Assembly (NCBI GenBank): GCA_003693705.1
Contig: RBZT01000364.1
Location: forward strand, 1-64,000
Direction: 5' to 3'
Origin: Polymyxa betae
Lineage: Eukaryota; Endomyxa; Phytomyxea; Plasmodiophorida; Plasmodiophoridae
Length of the DNA: 64,000 nt
Position 1 is the stretch's first letter; each line of letters opens with the position of its first letter. The position numbers and the translations under genes were made by a program. The notes beneath the pieces were generated by a model. That model saw nothing but the letters and a program-made list of their open reading frames with translations, was not told the origin of the DNA and did no database searches. Shown here piece by piece: positions 52,045-62,540 of this stretch.

Positions 52045-52482
52045 ATGTCGGCGTCGACGATCCCCCATGTCCAGGTCTTCGGACGTAAGCGTTCGGCCGT
52101 CGCCGTCGCCTACACTAAGGCCGGAAAAGGCCTGATCAAGATCAACGGAACTCCCATCGAGTTCGTTCAGCCTGAAGGTCTGCGCTTCAAGGTCATGGAG
52201 CCGGTCATGTTGTTGGGCTTCCCCCGATTCGAGAACGTCGACATCCGCGTCCGGGTCCAGGGTGGTGGTTTCACCAGCCGCGTTTACGCCATCCGACAGG
52301 CTATCGCCAAGAGCCTGGTTGCGTACTACCAGAAATACGTCGACGAAGCCAGCAAGAAGGAGATCAAGGATGTCCTTCTGAGCTACGACCGTAGCCTGTT
52401 GGTCGCTGATCCCCGTCGCCGTGAACCCAAGAAATTCGGTGGTCGATCGGCCCGTGCCCGTTTCCAGAAGTCCTACCGTTAA
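52045..52482 (+). CDS. RPS16: small-subunit ribosomal protein uS9 (RPS16)
   Basis: 145 residues, a single exon, the usual length of RPS16. [31 protein letters not shown] is followed by [33 protein letters not shown]. The C-terminal tail ([24 protein letters not shown]) reaches the P-site tRNA in the ribosome. Start at 52045, because the longer frame from 51985 adds sequence the family lacks. Strong GC-rich codon bias. Confidence 0.97.
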   Translation: MSASTIPHVQVFGRKRSAVAVAYTKAGKGLIKINGTPIEFVQPEGLRFKVMEPVMLLGFPRFENVDIRVRVQGGGFTSRVYAIRQAIAKSLVAYYQKYVDEASKKEIKDVLLSYDRSLLVADPRRREPKKFGGRSARARFQKSYR

Positions 52483-52835
52483 ACTGCTTATGCGAAAATA
52501 CATTGTACTTATCTTTTTACTCTAACACATTCGAATCTGTTCTTTTCAGGCGGTATAGAATTGTGGATGTTCTTTGATATGACGAGCTGCGTATGCTATT
52601 GTTTTTCAATATTTGAGATCACGCGAATCGCTCCTCTTCTTAATTGGTATACTGAAAAAATCCAACTTCAAATCGTCGTTCCTGCTAATCCTTTGTAGAT
52701 TGTAAATACTGATATCAGCATGCATACAGTTGTTAAATGTATTTATTAGCTGCGAATAGTCATCCGCACTATATTTGTTGAGCTATTTAACCTTTATGGT
52801 TGCTGCGATTGACTTTGCTACGTGTTTAACTAGAT

Positions 52836-54190
52836 TCAAACGGTAGGCCTAAATTGTTGGAAGAAACACTTCGCCATATGCTGAGAAACAGATGTATCGG
52901 GAGCCACGAAAACGCCTTCGCGTACATGAGCAGGACGATTGTCTCCAATGAACAATAATCCAACGCTCGGATACATTTCTGCTTTCTGCTTGATAGATGG
53001 GGCAACTTCTTTTTCACCATTTTGCATAAATAGCAGTTCTGAACGAGATTTCAATTGACTAACACTTTTAATCGAACTCGTACCTATCTGCGTTCGGGTC
53101 AATTTTGCCTGTCTCGTCTCAGCCAGTTTGAATGCATTAGTACGCGTTAACTCCTGCACTATTGCCATAGCTGTATGATCGGCATTATCAACGACTAACA
53201 AGAACCAGGCTTTCTGCTGATTGTGGTCTGGGCCCTAAGAGAAGGACTGTCAAACGTGGTATTGAAATTGTATCCGCGAGATCTAAACTGAAGAAATATA
53301 ACCAGGAAAAGGAATAGACTGAGCGTTAGAAATCAACCGAATACCAAACTAGCAGATTACCAAAGTGAGCGGGACAGGAGATGGAAGCTGAGTCTCTTCA
53401 AATCGAATGTCAGGGCAGACAGCGCTCGGGTTGACGCCAAGAAACTCGCCCTCTTCATTATTGAAATTGCCGATCTCCCAATGCCGTTCGCCATCGGTTT
53501 CGTTGAAATCGTGCACTCGCCACCAGTTATTGTCCCAGATACATAAATTGGCGGAATGGAACTGTTCGCTGAGGCTGAAGTACGACGCCTACTTTACTTA
53601 GCGACAGAATTAGAGTGAGAATCCGCAAACGTACCTGAAAGCAAGACAGTCGAAGCCGAGTCGTTGTCTCGATCGACGGCTGCGTTATGGAGAAAAGCAT
53701 CATATCAATATCAGAACAATCTCGTGTTCGAAGCTGCTGACAGGCAGCCACAACCCGGCATGCTTTACAGTCGCGAAAGAAAACGCTGAAAGAACGTTAT
53801 ATACGTATTCGATTTTCTGAAAAGAGTTATATGCCACCTGGATTCACATGGAGCAATGAAAATTCGACAATTGGTAGCGAAATCGATCGTAACTTGAGCG
53901 CTATTATCAAAGAGAAAAATATTACAGTTATCGACAGTATCTATTATGAATTGTTGCCCTGCGATTTGCCTAAATACATTTATGAATGCAAACTGACCAA
54001 AGCATATCGCCTACTACCCGGGACCTCTCACAACCGTAACATCCTTCAGACCTGTTACCATGAAATCTTTGGGGTTCAACTTGGCTTGCGGTTTGGGCGG
54101 CGGCGATTCAGACTGCCCAACGGATGCGACGACATCCGGTTGCTTTGACAGGGGCGGAGTCTGGCCACGCTTGGAGCAGAGATTCCCCAT
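52836..54190 (-). CDS. RP2: RP2 protein, TBCC-domain ARL3 GAP
   Basis: GTPase-activating protein for ARL3, releasing lipidated cargo into cilia. ATG at 54190 gives MGNLCSKRG, a myristoylation/palmitoylation start like human [23 protein letters not shown] follows, then the TBCC beta-helix: [38 protein letters not shown] (the arginine finger, human R118) and FSITQPSIE (the conserved Glu). [22 protein letters not shown] follows. The C-terminal part ([32 protein letters not shown]) is the NDPK-like domain, stopping at 52836. Introns are about 45-75 nt, with one perhaps near 130. A plus-strand frame at 53831-54148 is a shadow. Confidence 0.88.
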
Positions 54191-54419
54191 GACGTCTGCA
54201 GCGGTGCTCCTGAGACCTGCAGTCGCTACCCATCGATCATCTAGAAACCTCTCGGCGTTCGAAAGTCACAGCAAACCTAAGACAACAACATCAATACTAT
54301 CGATAAGAGAAGTGTTGTAAAAAACAAACCCGAAATAGAGACACGACGTAGCCGACTGACGTCATTGACAGTACAGTAGCTTACATGAGTTACACTTAAA
54401 GCGAACTTCATAAATAGAA

Positions 54420-54485
54420 ATTGCGCAGTCGGGAAAATTGGCGCAACAAGCGCAATATCGGAATTGCGCACAGGTATTGCGCACA
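54420..54485. promoter_or_regulatory. cluster of TTGCGCA elements in a divergent promoter
   Basis: Five TTGCGCA/TGCGCAA-like sites lie at about 54421, 54440, 54450, 54463 and 54476, the last two as a tandem attgcgcacag repeat. They sit between RP2 (leftward from 54190) and the RFxV coiled-coil gene (rightward from 54697). A telo-box core (GTTAGGGTTT, 54501-54510) and a GTC trinucleotide run (about 54568-54587) follow. Probably a factor-binding array; the factor is unknown. Confidence 0.4.
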
Positions 54486-54696
54486 GTGCCCTCTTGTCTT
54501 GTTAGGGTTTCGTCATCGTTTAGCCTCACTCTGATAGTCTCTAATTCTGTGTCTCTCGTTTTTTTTATTGTCGTCGTCGTCGTCGCTGCAGGCGCCTGCT
54601 GACAATTGACTTTGTTGCTGCAGTCAGTCAGCGAGTTTGTAGGCAGCAGACGTTGAGCAAATCGTTTTATTCGGCCACAGCTGCCGCTCGATGTGA

Positions 54697-55242
54697 ATGG
54701 TGGATCTTATCAATCCTTCTCGGAGCCCTTCGCCCAAGCCCAACAGTCATCACTCGTCGGCCATTGTTGCTGGTCGGTTCGTCGTCTCGGATGCCACTTC
54801 GGAAGATACCGTTGCTACCTCGTCATCGCCGTCAAAGTCGGTTACTTCATGTTGCAAGCGTCGCATTGCTGGTCGATTTATCGTCGTCGATGAAGACACA
54901 ACTATGCCCAATCAATACAACAACCAGGCATCTCGCTTCGAAATTCTTGATCTACCGGTCGTCCCCGAAGGTCGGGAAGCAATAGAAGAGCCTCTGAGTT
55001 CCTTGCTAAGGAGTCTCAGCGATCGCGTCCTGGTAATAGTTTTCTGTTTTTCAGTCCAGGTACAATATCCCATACTAACGTGAAGGCAATATCAATAGGC
55101 AGTTGAGCGAGAGAATGACCGTCTTAAATCGGAAAACGCCAATCTACGAGCAGAGATGATGCGAATGCATTCTCTGATAGGACAGCACGGAGACAATTCG
55201 ATTGCTGCTAAGGATCTAACTGATATACTCCTGTTTTCGTAA
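54697..55242 (+). CDS. coiled-coil protein with three RFx[V/I] motifs
   Basis: Exons 54697-55032 and 55099-55242 (66-nt phase-0 intron) give 159 residues. Ser/Pro-rich N terminus. Three similar motifs recur: AGRFVVSD, AGRFIVVDED and SRFEILDL. They are followed by a leucine-zipper-like helix running across the splice site (LLRSLSDRVLAVERENDRLKSENANLRAEMMRMHSLI). RFx[V/I] is the docking peptide for the CCT domain of SPAK/OSR1 and WNK kinases. Animal TSC22D proteins combine such motifs with a C-terminal coiled coil in the same order. I infer an adaptor of WNK-SPAK type signalling; homology to TSC22D itself is not established. Confidence 0.65.
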
Positions 55243-55348
55243 TATTAAATTATTAGATTAGGTACTCTTTCATAAGCATATTGCTGAAACCCAAAAACCT
55301 TTTGCTTGCTCATGATGCTTCTCAATTTGTAGAAGGGGTTGAGTTTAT

Positions 55349-55633
55349 TTAAGCAGTTTCAGGTGTAGCTTTAGTAGCTGCCGTCTCTTGAACCTCATCC
55401 TTTTTAGCTTCGAGATAGGCAGTCTTAACGGCGTCAGAGAGCTCATCGCTTGGGGGATCGACTTTGTTCAAGTCGACACCTTTTTTGATCGTGGAGTGAA
55501 GTTTGATCTGATCGGCAACAATATTCTTCTCAACGGGGACCTTCTTGTTTTTCAGAGAGACCCCCTTCTGAATTTCCCGAAGCAGAGCAGCTGGCTTCTG
55601 CTTCTCAACCGGCATGACGATAGGTCGACCCAT
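55349..55633 (-). CDS. tandem WH2/beta-thymosin actin-binding protein
   Basis: 94 residues, a single exon. Two WH2-like units: ALLREIQKGVSLKNKKVPVEKN and STIKKGVDLNKVDPP. Each is a short amphipathic helix (L..I..G) followed by the LKK/LNK strand that lies along the actin cleft; VEKN resembles the beta-thymosin QEKN. Expected to bind G-actin monomers. It ends in a disordered Glu/Ala/Thr tail. Confidence 0.75.
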   Translation of the reverse strand: MGRPIVMPVEKQKPAALLREIQKGVSLKNKKVPVEKNIVADQIKLHSTIKKGVDLNKVDPPSDELSDAVKTAYLEAKKDEVQETAATKATPETA

Positions 55634-56006
55634 GATGCTAAGAGCGAAACTTGATGTTCTATGAATTGATTCAGTTAGCTTGTGAGGGAGGCACGCGACT
55701 CGATCGAAACAGTCCGATATCCATTAATGAATCACCATATTTCTCCGGTAGGAGCACAACCATAAGTGCCTTCGATGAATTTACAATTAAATTTCGGTAG
55801 ACTGGGTGGGTATGGAAGACCATAACTCTGATAGAGCGAAATGCTCTCTCATTGTCATATTGCAAATTAGGCGAAAGCAGCTCAAATACAAAGAGAAAAC
55901 AAAACCATCAAGAAATACAAAGACACATTTTTAGTAATGATTATCACATTGCAAGTGATATTTTAAGAGTAATATATAAATACAGAAACTGGGTATTAGA
56001 CAATGA
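55634..56006. other. intergenic, WH2 gene promoter region
   Basis: About 370 bp between RAB5IF and the WH2 gene, both leftward. An open frame at 55671-55865 (-) has no protein-like features. Nothing else is seen. Confidence 0.35.
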
Positions 56007-56498
56007 CTAAGGATGTACTAATGAATATGCAGTGATCCACGAGACCTAAAAATATCTATGAGCTATCAGGAGTATTGTGTAAAAGTCGTACCAGGAAACT
56101 GGCATATGAAGGCATCCCTCCTTCCGTAATCATATCCCAGGGATTGAATTCATCCTGATCAACTTTCAGGAATTGGAAATAGGCGAATGTCGAGACCAGA
56201 TATAAAACAGCAAATCTATCCCGAAAAAATCAATACTGAGCAGAAGGTTGCTTTTAAAAATCATACGAAATGTTGCCCAAAGCGCCAGTTACAGGAACGA
56301 TGCCGAAAGCCAATCCGACGACAACAGCTAGGATCTGCCTTAACCAATACAGCACCGATTCCAGTTCAACCTATGCTGAAATGTCAAGTTGTGTTTCCAG
56401 CAGAACCGAAACCCGCCCCGCTTGACCTTTGTCCATTCTTGCTCAGGCTGGAACGCCTTAACCCAGTCGAACCCAGCCTTGCCTTTACCGACACCCAT
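56007..56498 (-). CDS. RAB5IF: RAB5IF/OPTI (Rab5-interacting protein family)
   Basis: ER membrane protein of the multipass translocon (GEL complex, with TMCO1/OPTI), related to EMC6. ATG at 56498; the N terminus FDWVKAFQPEQEWTK corresponds to human VWSKVLRSDAAWEDK. The next exon VLYWLRQILAVVVGLAFGIVPVTGALG matches human VIYWFRQIIAVVLGVIWGVLPLRGFLG. The following exon FAYFQFLKVDQDEFNPWDMITEGGMPSYASFL matches YLYFSNYLQIDEEEYGG.WELTKEGFMTSFALF. A last short exon encodes the final helix (SWITAYSLVHP), stopping at 56007. Introns are about 45-55 nt. The plus-strand frame at 56187-56603 is spurious. Confidence 0.85.
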
Positions 56499-56649
56499 GC
56501 TTTCTCTATTCAGGTTTATGAGATGAAAGGGGCCGCTCTACGTAATAGGTTTTCCAAATTGCGAAAAATATTTCAATATTGTTTTTTTTATCCAATATTT
56601 TAGGGCTAACCGCAGATCACAACGAGAACTGAAAATTGTATTTGAATGG

Positions 56650-57579
56650 TCAAACTTTCTGCTCGAAATTTCGACCAGAAAATGTCTTTTTCTTTTTATC
56701 TTTGCCGTCGTCTTGTTCGACCTTGGCCCGATTAAGAATCTTGAGTAGAGACACCACCCTGGCACGCATCCTGAGATGGAAGTACGCTTTGCTGCATTTA
56801 ATGTGGTATTGGACATATGTTCGGAATCCTGAAAACACAGCTGCTGCAGATTCGACTTTTAGTGGCGTATCAACATGGCTCGGTAGCATTCCAAACGAAA
56901 TAAAACCAACATTGCCAATCGGTCCATTCACCGAGAAAGCATCCTGTATTTCTTTCGGAGGCGCCATTGAAAACTGAACCAAAGGCCCAGCAGGCACCTT
57001 CCGCTTAGCTTCGGCGAATTCGGTTAAGAACACTGAGCTGATAACAGCATCGGAGCGTTCTTTAACGCCTAAGGAAAAAACACATACAACCCGGTCGTTT
57101 TTTGGGATCAAAAAGACGACGCAATCGGGATGTAGCGAGAATCGAGCCGGCTGCAGTTGCATTTGGGTATTTTTTGATAATGCCCCAAAATACAGAGAAA
57201 ATGGGGCTCCAGAGACAACTTGTCGCAGACGGCATACAGCTTGGATCAAGTCGTTAACATGAGCAGGATCGATATTAGCCAGATCCATTCTAAGGCAAGC
57301 ATCGCTGCCATCTTCAGGTCTGATCACCAGATCACCATACGTATCTTTCAGAAACTGCTCGACACCCAATCCAACCAGGTCTTTGTAGATGGGTACAGAC
57401 AAAGATAAGATCAGGATGTCATGAGGGCCATCGGGAGTGGCGCGCGACGATCGCAGCCAATAATGAGCGCCGTCAAAATCGCAGATCTTGACATCGATAG
57501 CGGTGCGCTTCTCTGCCGCGAAAGCAGCGGCAATGGTCTCCTCCAAGATCCGATTTCGCGTCTCAAGCTGAACTAGCAT
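56650..57579 (-). CDS. ARPC2: Arp2/3 complex subunit 2 (p34)
   Basis: Core subunit of the actin-nucleating Arp2/3 complex, contacting the mother filament. 309 residues, uninterrupted, near the 300 of human ARPC2. Start LETRNRILEETIAAAF; DVKICDFDGAHYWL; SVPIYKDLVGLGVEQFLKDTYG. Then NDRVVCVFSLGV, SVFLTEFAEAKRKV, GPIGNVGFISFGMLPSHV and YVQYHIKCSKAYFHLRMRARV. It ends with a Lys-rich tail (DKKKKTFSGRNF). Together with the WH2 protein 1 kb away it points to an actin-based motile or endocytic system, though adjacency may be chance. Confidence 0.96.
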   Translation of the reverse strand: MLVQLETRNRILEETIAAAFAAEKRTAIDVKICDFDGAHYWLRSSRATPDGPHDILILSLSVPIYKDLVGLGVEQFLKDTYGDLVIRPEDGSDACLRMDLANIDPAHVNDLIQAVCRLRQVVSGAPFSLYFGALSKNTQMQLQPARFSLHPDCVVFLIPKNDRVVCVFSLGVKERSDAVISSVFLTEFAEAKRKVPAGPLVQFSMAPPKEIQDAFSVNGPIGNVGFISFGMLPSHVDTPLKVESAAAVFSGFRTYVQYHIKCSKAYFHLRMRARVVSLLKILNRAKVEQDDGKDKKKKTFSGRNFEQKV

Positions 57580-58011
57580 GGTTAGAAATGGGCTCTGGAA
57601 CAGAACATCTGTTCCAAGACATCACAAAGGTTACGATCGAGGCCGCGCCCAACCTTAATAACAGCCGAACTGCTATCGAAAGCATTAGCCTGAACAGAAG
57701 CTAAACACAACCGTTTGCTTGGCTGAAGGCAATTGTGATGTTAACCTTTGCTGATTTGTAATGCCTATTAGTTCAGAAACTTCAATTAAACGAAAAAAAA
57801 TCTGATGGTATTTTCTCAAAAGTCTGAATTCCTCCTGTCTTCAACAGAAATTCTGAAGATGCTGAAGCTTTTATATGCAACACATCAGCATCGCTTACGT
57901 TATACAATTTCGCTGAGAATAATAATCATTTAGCTGTACTTCATTCAAAATTCTTTTGTTCGAGTTCAGATTGTATCAAAAAGACCTAGAAACATTTAGC
58001 GATGAATTTAG
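57580..58011. other. intergenic, ARPC2 promoter
   Basis: About 430 bp, AT-rich near 57780-58000. No gene seen on either strand. Confidence 0.4.
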
Positions 58012-58644
58012 TTATACTCTTGCAATAACAGCATTCTCAAGTGATCGAAAGTTTTTTATACAATTAGCAGACCGTCTGCGATAAGCATCAACGACGACGA
58101 AGAGGAAACCGGCCTCTGGACAGGCTACGAACAGTCCCACCCAGTCATGATACAATCGATTGATGTACTCGTTGATGATAATCAATGCGCCGGTCGACCC
58201 TGAGCAGAATACCATCGGTAGAATCAGCGTAGTCGAGATCGGCGGCATGATGATGCCAGCAATGATAGAAGCTCCACATACGCCGGCAGTGAGGTATGGC
58301 GCCACCATGAACGCTTTCAACATGATCACATCCAGTTGACGTTCACCGACCAATCTTCTAATGAAGCCTTTGCCGAGACGCAGCATGAAATCGATCTTGC
58401 GCTCCAGGTCGGTGTAATCTCTGCCCGAATCACTTCGAACAGGCCCTAAACGTTCTTTAAAAAAACGACGGGAAACAGCAGAACTGCATTTACTGGAATC
58501 ATTCTCAGGAACAGGAACAATGGCGTCCTCCACAGCCTCGGGTAAGGTCGATTCAGAGATGGTCGATGCCAGTTCGGGAGGAGCCGCATCGACCAGCACG
58601 GTCGCGGCCAGCAAGCTGATGGCGATCACGAGCAGGAACCTCAT
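58012..58644 (-). CDS. signal-peptide membrane protein, unknown
   Basis: 210 residues, a single exon. Signal peptide MRFLLVIAISLLAATVLVDA; an acidic Ser/Pro segment; a helical basic stretch (LERKIDFMLRLGKGFIRRLVGERQLDVIML). Then two or three hydrophobic helices (AGVCGASIIAGIIMPPISTTLILP; FVACPEAGFLFVVVDAY) and a basic tail. No family recognised. Confidence 0.6.
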   Translation of the reverse strand: MRFLLVIAISLLAATVLVDAAPPELASTISESTLPEAVEDAIVPVPENDSSKCSSAVSRRFFKERLGPVRSDSGRDYTDLERKIDFMLRLGKGFIRRLVGERQLDVIMLKAFMVAPYLTAGVCGASIIAGIIMPPISTTLILPMVFCSGSTGALIIINEYINRLYHDWVGLFVACPEAGFLFVVVDAYRRRSANCIKNFRSLENAVIARV

Positions 58645-59209
58645 GGTGTCGAAGATAATCAGCTTTCGATATGCTCAGCGGAATCACCTGGCATATCTGG
58701 ACTGCTGGACTCGGGGGGAGGCTAAAAATAGTTCTGGGCGGACGCGGGCATAGTGGCACCGCCGCGTCCGGGGTGTCGCCTCGTCAAGTAAGGACCCTCT
58801 GGAGAGCCCTGCCTTGCTATTGCGTCCGCAAGGCGTTCCACGAAGAGCGCTACGGTAGTCGTCTATCATGATCGTACAAAGTCATGGCTGGTTGCGGTAT
58901 CTCCTCGATGCTCTCAGGGTCGAGAAGAGAGTCGTTTAGTAAATTGTTGTAGATGGATCCTTGATCAGAAAGCATATTTAGCTTACAAAGATTACAAAGA
59001 TGTTATCACATTCGAATCCGAATGAAAGAATCTAAAAGAAGTGTATAGCTTTGCTCTATCTTGCAGAGAAGGGGGTTGATACTTTATCCATGTTGTTTCG
59101 TTCTGCTGTTTCTGTGTTTGTTGTAGTCTCTAACTTTATACTAATTATTTAATCGAGATGTTATTATTCAAATATTATAAATTACAAACAGGACCTAAAT
59201 ATGGAAAAA
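58645..59209. other. intergenic region without supported genes
   Basis: A 565-bp gap. GC-rich near 58700-58870, then AT-rich. Short open frames on both strands lack protein-like composition. Confidence 0.4.
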
Positions 59210-59693
59210 TCATTGGCTGCGATCAGGATTAATTTCGGCGAAGAGAAATTGCCTTCCCCCAGTTGAATATATTCGATTGTCAAACTCATCTAGACCGACA
59301 AATCTTGGCGTTAATCGAGAAAAGCCAAGGGGTAAAGATCCATTCACAACTCGGTATCGGCTGTTATGGGTGATCGTGGCCACGATAGGCGCAGTAATGG
59401 CTGCCAGCACAAATGAATGAAGATGGTATCGTCCGAAGATAATTCGAATTAGCCAGTTCGCAATTCGCAGCGCAAGATCGATGTTCTGCAGGCCACCGCC
59501 ATCGAATCACTAACAGCCCAGAGCCATTTACATGATCTGAGTAACAACCATACAACTTTGGCATTTTGATGAAGCGTTTTACTGTAACAATACTCATCGC
59601 ATCGAGAGCGTATGGCTTTGTCAAAGCGAGACGTTCAATCCAGTTTACAACTCCTCCAGCCCTTGAATAAGCAACGTTTTTTCTTTTGCCCAT
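59210..59693 (-). CDS. small membrane-type protein, unknown
   Basis: Exons 59532-59693 and 59210-59485 (46-nt phase-0 intron) give 145 residues. The basic start (MGKRKNVAYSRAGG) and WIERLALTKPYALDAMSIV are followed after the splice by an amphipathic helix (IDLALRIANWLIRIIFG), one hydrophobic helix (SFVLAAITAPIVATI) and a soluble tail (SRLTPRFVGLDEFDNRIYSTGG). No family recognised; composition would suit a mitochondrial or ER protein. Confidence 0.55.
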
Positions 59694-59710
59694 GGTTTCT
59701 GTCTTCGTGA

Positions 59711-60305
59711 TTACTCTTTCAAAGTGGCTTCTTCCGATAGTCTCATCTTTGAACTTCCAGGCGTTAGTGACGACGCTGCCTCTTTCGTAGCAGTTATGCT
59801 GCCCATCGACCAGCTGATGGGTTCCGTCAGCAGCAGCGAATCCGCCGTCAATCTTGGCTTGAAATCGTAGAACAGCTTCACCACCACCGGGCTGGACTTC
59901 GCTCCGCCTTTCAGGCCAAGGCAGCGAAACGATGGCGTCTTCAGAGGGATCTGGTTGGCTGGAATTGGGGGATCTCGATACAGCACCAAACCCTCTAACA
60001 ACAAGCTAAGCAATATAATCGTCTCTACGAATGGAATATTACAGACCGATACTTCCTGTTCGTTCTTGAATGGTTTGAGAAAGCCACAGCATCGAGTTGT
60101 CGATGTGAGCGTGGACCTGGAAGTGCATATGGGCCCAATTGACCAGGGCGATCTCGATCAAGAGCCAGCTGCTTGCAGCTGATGAAGTAACATCCGCGTC
60201 GGCTCGCTCATGAAAATCGTGAGCAGAAACGAAAGTGGTCGACGATCCTCCGCTGGTGCTTTTGCCCTTCTTTTTACCTTTAGACTTTTTGCCTTTTTTC
60301 GCCAT
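59711..60305 (-). CDS. Lys-rich N-terminus protein, unknown
   Basis: From ATG 60305 a lysine/glycine block (MAKKGKKSKGKKKGK) leads to WLLIEIALVNWAHMHFQVHAHIDNSMLWLSQTIQERTG. It can be spliced by a GT-AG intron of about 37 nt to LLLEGLVLYRDPPIPANQIPL and VVVKLFYDFKPRLTADSLLL, stopping at 59711. Such lysine blocks are common in uncharacterised ciliary proteins, but I see no diagnostic domain. The splice site is inferred by frame. Confidence 0.5.
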
Positions 60306-60534
60306 GTCCCATAAGTACTTGCTTGATCAATTGCAATCTGAAAATATCTTTCAAATGACCAGAGCAATGCTTTTGTAGAAAAGTGTATGAAAGTATTGAA
60401 AGTTCTTATCGAGCAAAAAGAATGGGAATCGGTTTTGCCGTTAACATCGACAGAATTTGAAAGCAAGTTAACTTTCTGGAGGCAGGATAATACGATGGAA
60501 AGCATTGCGCTTCTGTTCAGAACGTTATGCTGGT

Positions 60535-61293
60535 TTATTTGTCAGTGGCCATAGCGGCGCGAGCCTTTCGAATAAATTCAAGTTTGTCAACATTTTCGAA
60601 ATATTTCTTCAAAACTGGGAATTGTTTTAAATCGATTGCAAGATGATGAAACCAGGTCAGGATGATATAAAGATAGGCATCGGCAACTGTGAATTTATCG
60701 CCAAGCAAATACTTCTTAGCACCATCATCAAGCTCAATTTTGCTCAAATATTGCAATTTTGATTTAAACCTGAAACACACAACTCACGACCTGTAAACGA
60801 TAACGAAATGGTGAACAGCTGACTGTTTGATAAGAAATTCTCTCGTATCCGATGACAATCCTGGACCGAACAAAGGGGCGACTGATGCATGCACTTCAGA
60901 CGATAAATAGCTAAGCTTGGATTGCAACAAATATCGAGCTGATGTCCCGTTTGGAGGCGCCAGTTCAGCAGGTTGATTCTGGTCGGCGATCCATTGTAAA
61001 GTCACTGAATTCTCATTTAACAGAGTCTTATCATCCAGGACGATTGCCGGAACGTTCCCTTTCGGATTGACCGAGAAGAAATCCTTGCCTCTGTCTGGTC
61101 CAGTCTTGATCTGATGTGTTTTGAGATCAACCTGGTGCGTTTTCAACTTGTCTCCGAGAATCCCGGCTCTATAGGCAGCAATGTAGCTGGCAGCGCCACA
61201 AGAACTAGGTGTATAGTACAGATCGGCGAAGAATCGGCATTGGACAAGCCGACGACCATGACGAATGGGGTTGACTTTTAGGCGACCGATCAT
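60535..61293 (-). CDS. glutathione S-transferase, beta-like
   Basis: Conjugates glutathione to electrophiles. Exons 60824-61293 and 60535-60769 (54-nt intron) give 234 residues. After a basic leader of about 23 residues, possibly a targeting peptide, comes LYYTPSSCGAASYIAAYRAGI, matching bacterial beta-class GST (LYYSPGACSLA), with Cys at the active-site position. It continues with GKDFFSVNPKGNVPAIVLDDKTLLNENSVTLQWIAD and the C-terminal helices (YLLGDKFTVADAYLYIILTW; FPVLKKYFENV). The start at 61293 versus 61314 is open. Sequence upstream (61314-61430, -) is also open and could be a 5-prime exon. Confidence 0.85.
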
Positions 61294-61314
61294 GATCGTG
61301 TGGTGAATGACCAA

Positions 61315-61747
61315 TCAGCAAATGCTTTAATGATGCGTTCTTATATGGTGGGACACTCAATGGGTCATCTGATGGGGTGACCTTGTAAGACCCCATGACC
61401 CCATGGGCTACAGCCGTCCGGGCTAGCGTGCTAATCACAAGCATTCATACCGGTTGTGAGTCCAGCTTGGAAAGGCATTTGAAGAAATGCCACGCGGCCG
61501 ACGTCCTTAAAATTTAAAGCGAAACCAAGAAGAATGCACATCCGTTTGGAGCTTCAGCATCTTTGGCAAGCGATTCGACGCAGGAACCTGTACAACAATC
61601 CGCTTTCAGAGAAGACTAACAGTACTGGCTTTTAGATGTTCACAGCTAAAATTGTTGAAAGAAGACAGGCAGGATTCGAATTGGATCATGTCGTTTGTCG
61701 TCACAGAGTTCTAATCGCCCAGATGCTCTGAAACGCTGGACAGCGAC
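61315..61747. other. divergent interval with a possible CHHC finger fragment
   Basis: Between GST and the next rightward gene. A 40-codon plus-strand frame from about 61392 contains CESSLERHLKKCHAADVLK, which resembles a CHHC zinc finger (TRM13/U11-48K type). Nothing downstream continues that family, so it is either a fragment or chance. Otherwise no gene. Confidence 0.3.
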
Positions 61748-62308
61748 ATGCTCCCAGATAGGGCCAATCTAACAAGGTCAAGGTCCAGCAAAGCATCGCC
61801 GTCTCGTTCCGATTCGGCCAGGGCAATACCGATCTGGCCGAAGCTCCCGAAAGCTGCGTCTACCGCTAGTATCGCATCCCAATACAATCACGAGGAACTT
61901 CCTTCCATCGCCAGCGCAGGCAATCGACGAACGTATTCTCACTTTCTTTTAGGAATGAATCAATGCTTTCTATTACCAATGTTTTTGAGCTTTAGCCAAA
62001 TTTGCTCACTGACTGATGCTTTTATCAACCTTGTTTCTTAAAAAAAACCCGAGGATTCAATATTCTCATATCGTTTTGGAGAATGTCGTTTTGGACAATT
62101 TCGAATTCCTTTTTCAATAGTTGCTGTCGGAGAATCTGATATGTTCAGGAATCGGCAGGTGCTAGTCGGCTCAAGACGAGTGCTTTTCCGAACAAGGACT
62201 TGCAAGTGCCTCCAAGTCCTATTACTCGCACTCATCATTGGCTCGATCTTGATCACGATGGCCATCTTCATCGCGAAAGTCATCGAACAATCGTCTAGTA
62301 AGCGGTGA
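61748..62308 (+). CDS. single-pass membrane protein with Ser/Arg-rich N terminus
   Basis: Exons 61748-61932 and 62149-62308 keep frame (114 residues) across an intron of 216 nt, long for this window. The N terminus is Ser/Arg-rich and disordered (TRSRSSKASPSRSDSARA). The second exon is basic (VLVGSRRVLFRTRTCKCLQ), then has a transmembrane helix (VLLLALIIGSILITMAIFIA) and a 10-residue tail. No signal peptide, so probably a tail-proximal anchor. No family recognised. Confidence 0.5.
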
Positions 62309-62540
62309 ATTTTAGCTGTTATGGGATTAAACCACAACATAAATACTATATCAAGCTCTGAGCGTACCGTTAGGCAGCTCTTAAATTGTTAGTACAAAAA
62401 TATATTGCTGGAAGAAAATAAAAACAGATGTGAAGCTTAAGAGAGCTTGTTCAAAGTTGATAAACGATGCGGCACAAAGCTTCATCCAACGAACAGCAAA
62501 GGAGTCCCTCATCGTTAAACAGGCGCAAATCTATCGTCCT

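Noticed and set aside
53831-54148. 105-codon plus-strand open frame
   Set aside because: The opposite strand reads as RP2 exons ([23 protein letters not shown]) with consistent splice sites; the plus frame is its shadow.
56187-56603. 138-codon plus-strand open frame
   Set aside because: The minus strand encodes RAB5IF, matching the human family exon by exon; the plus frame has no protein-like features.
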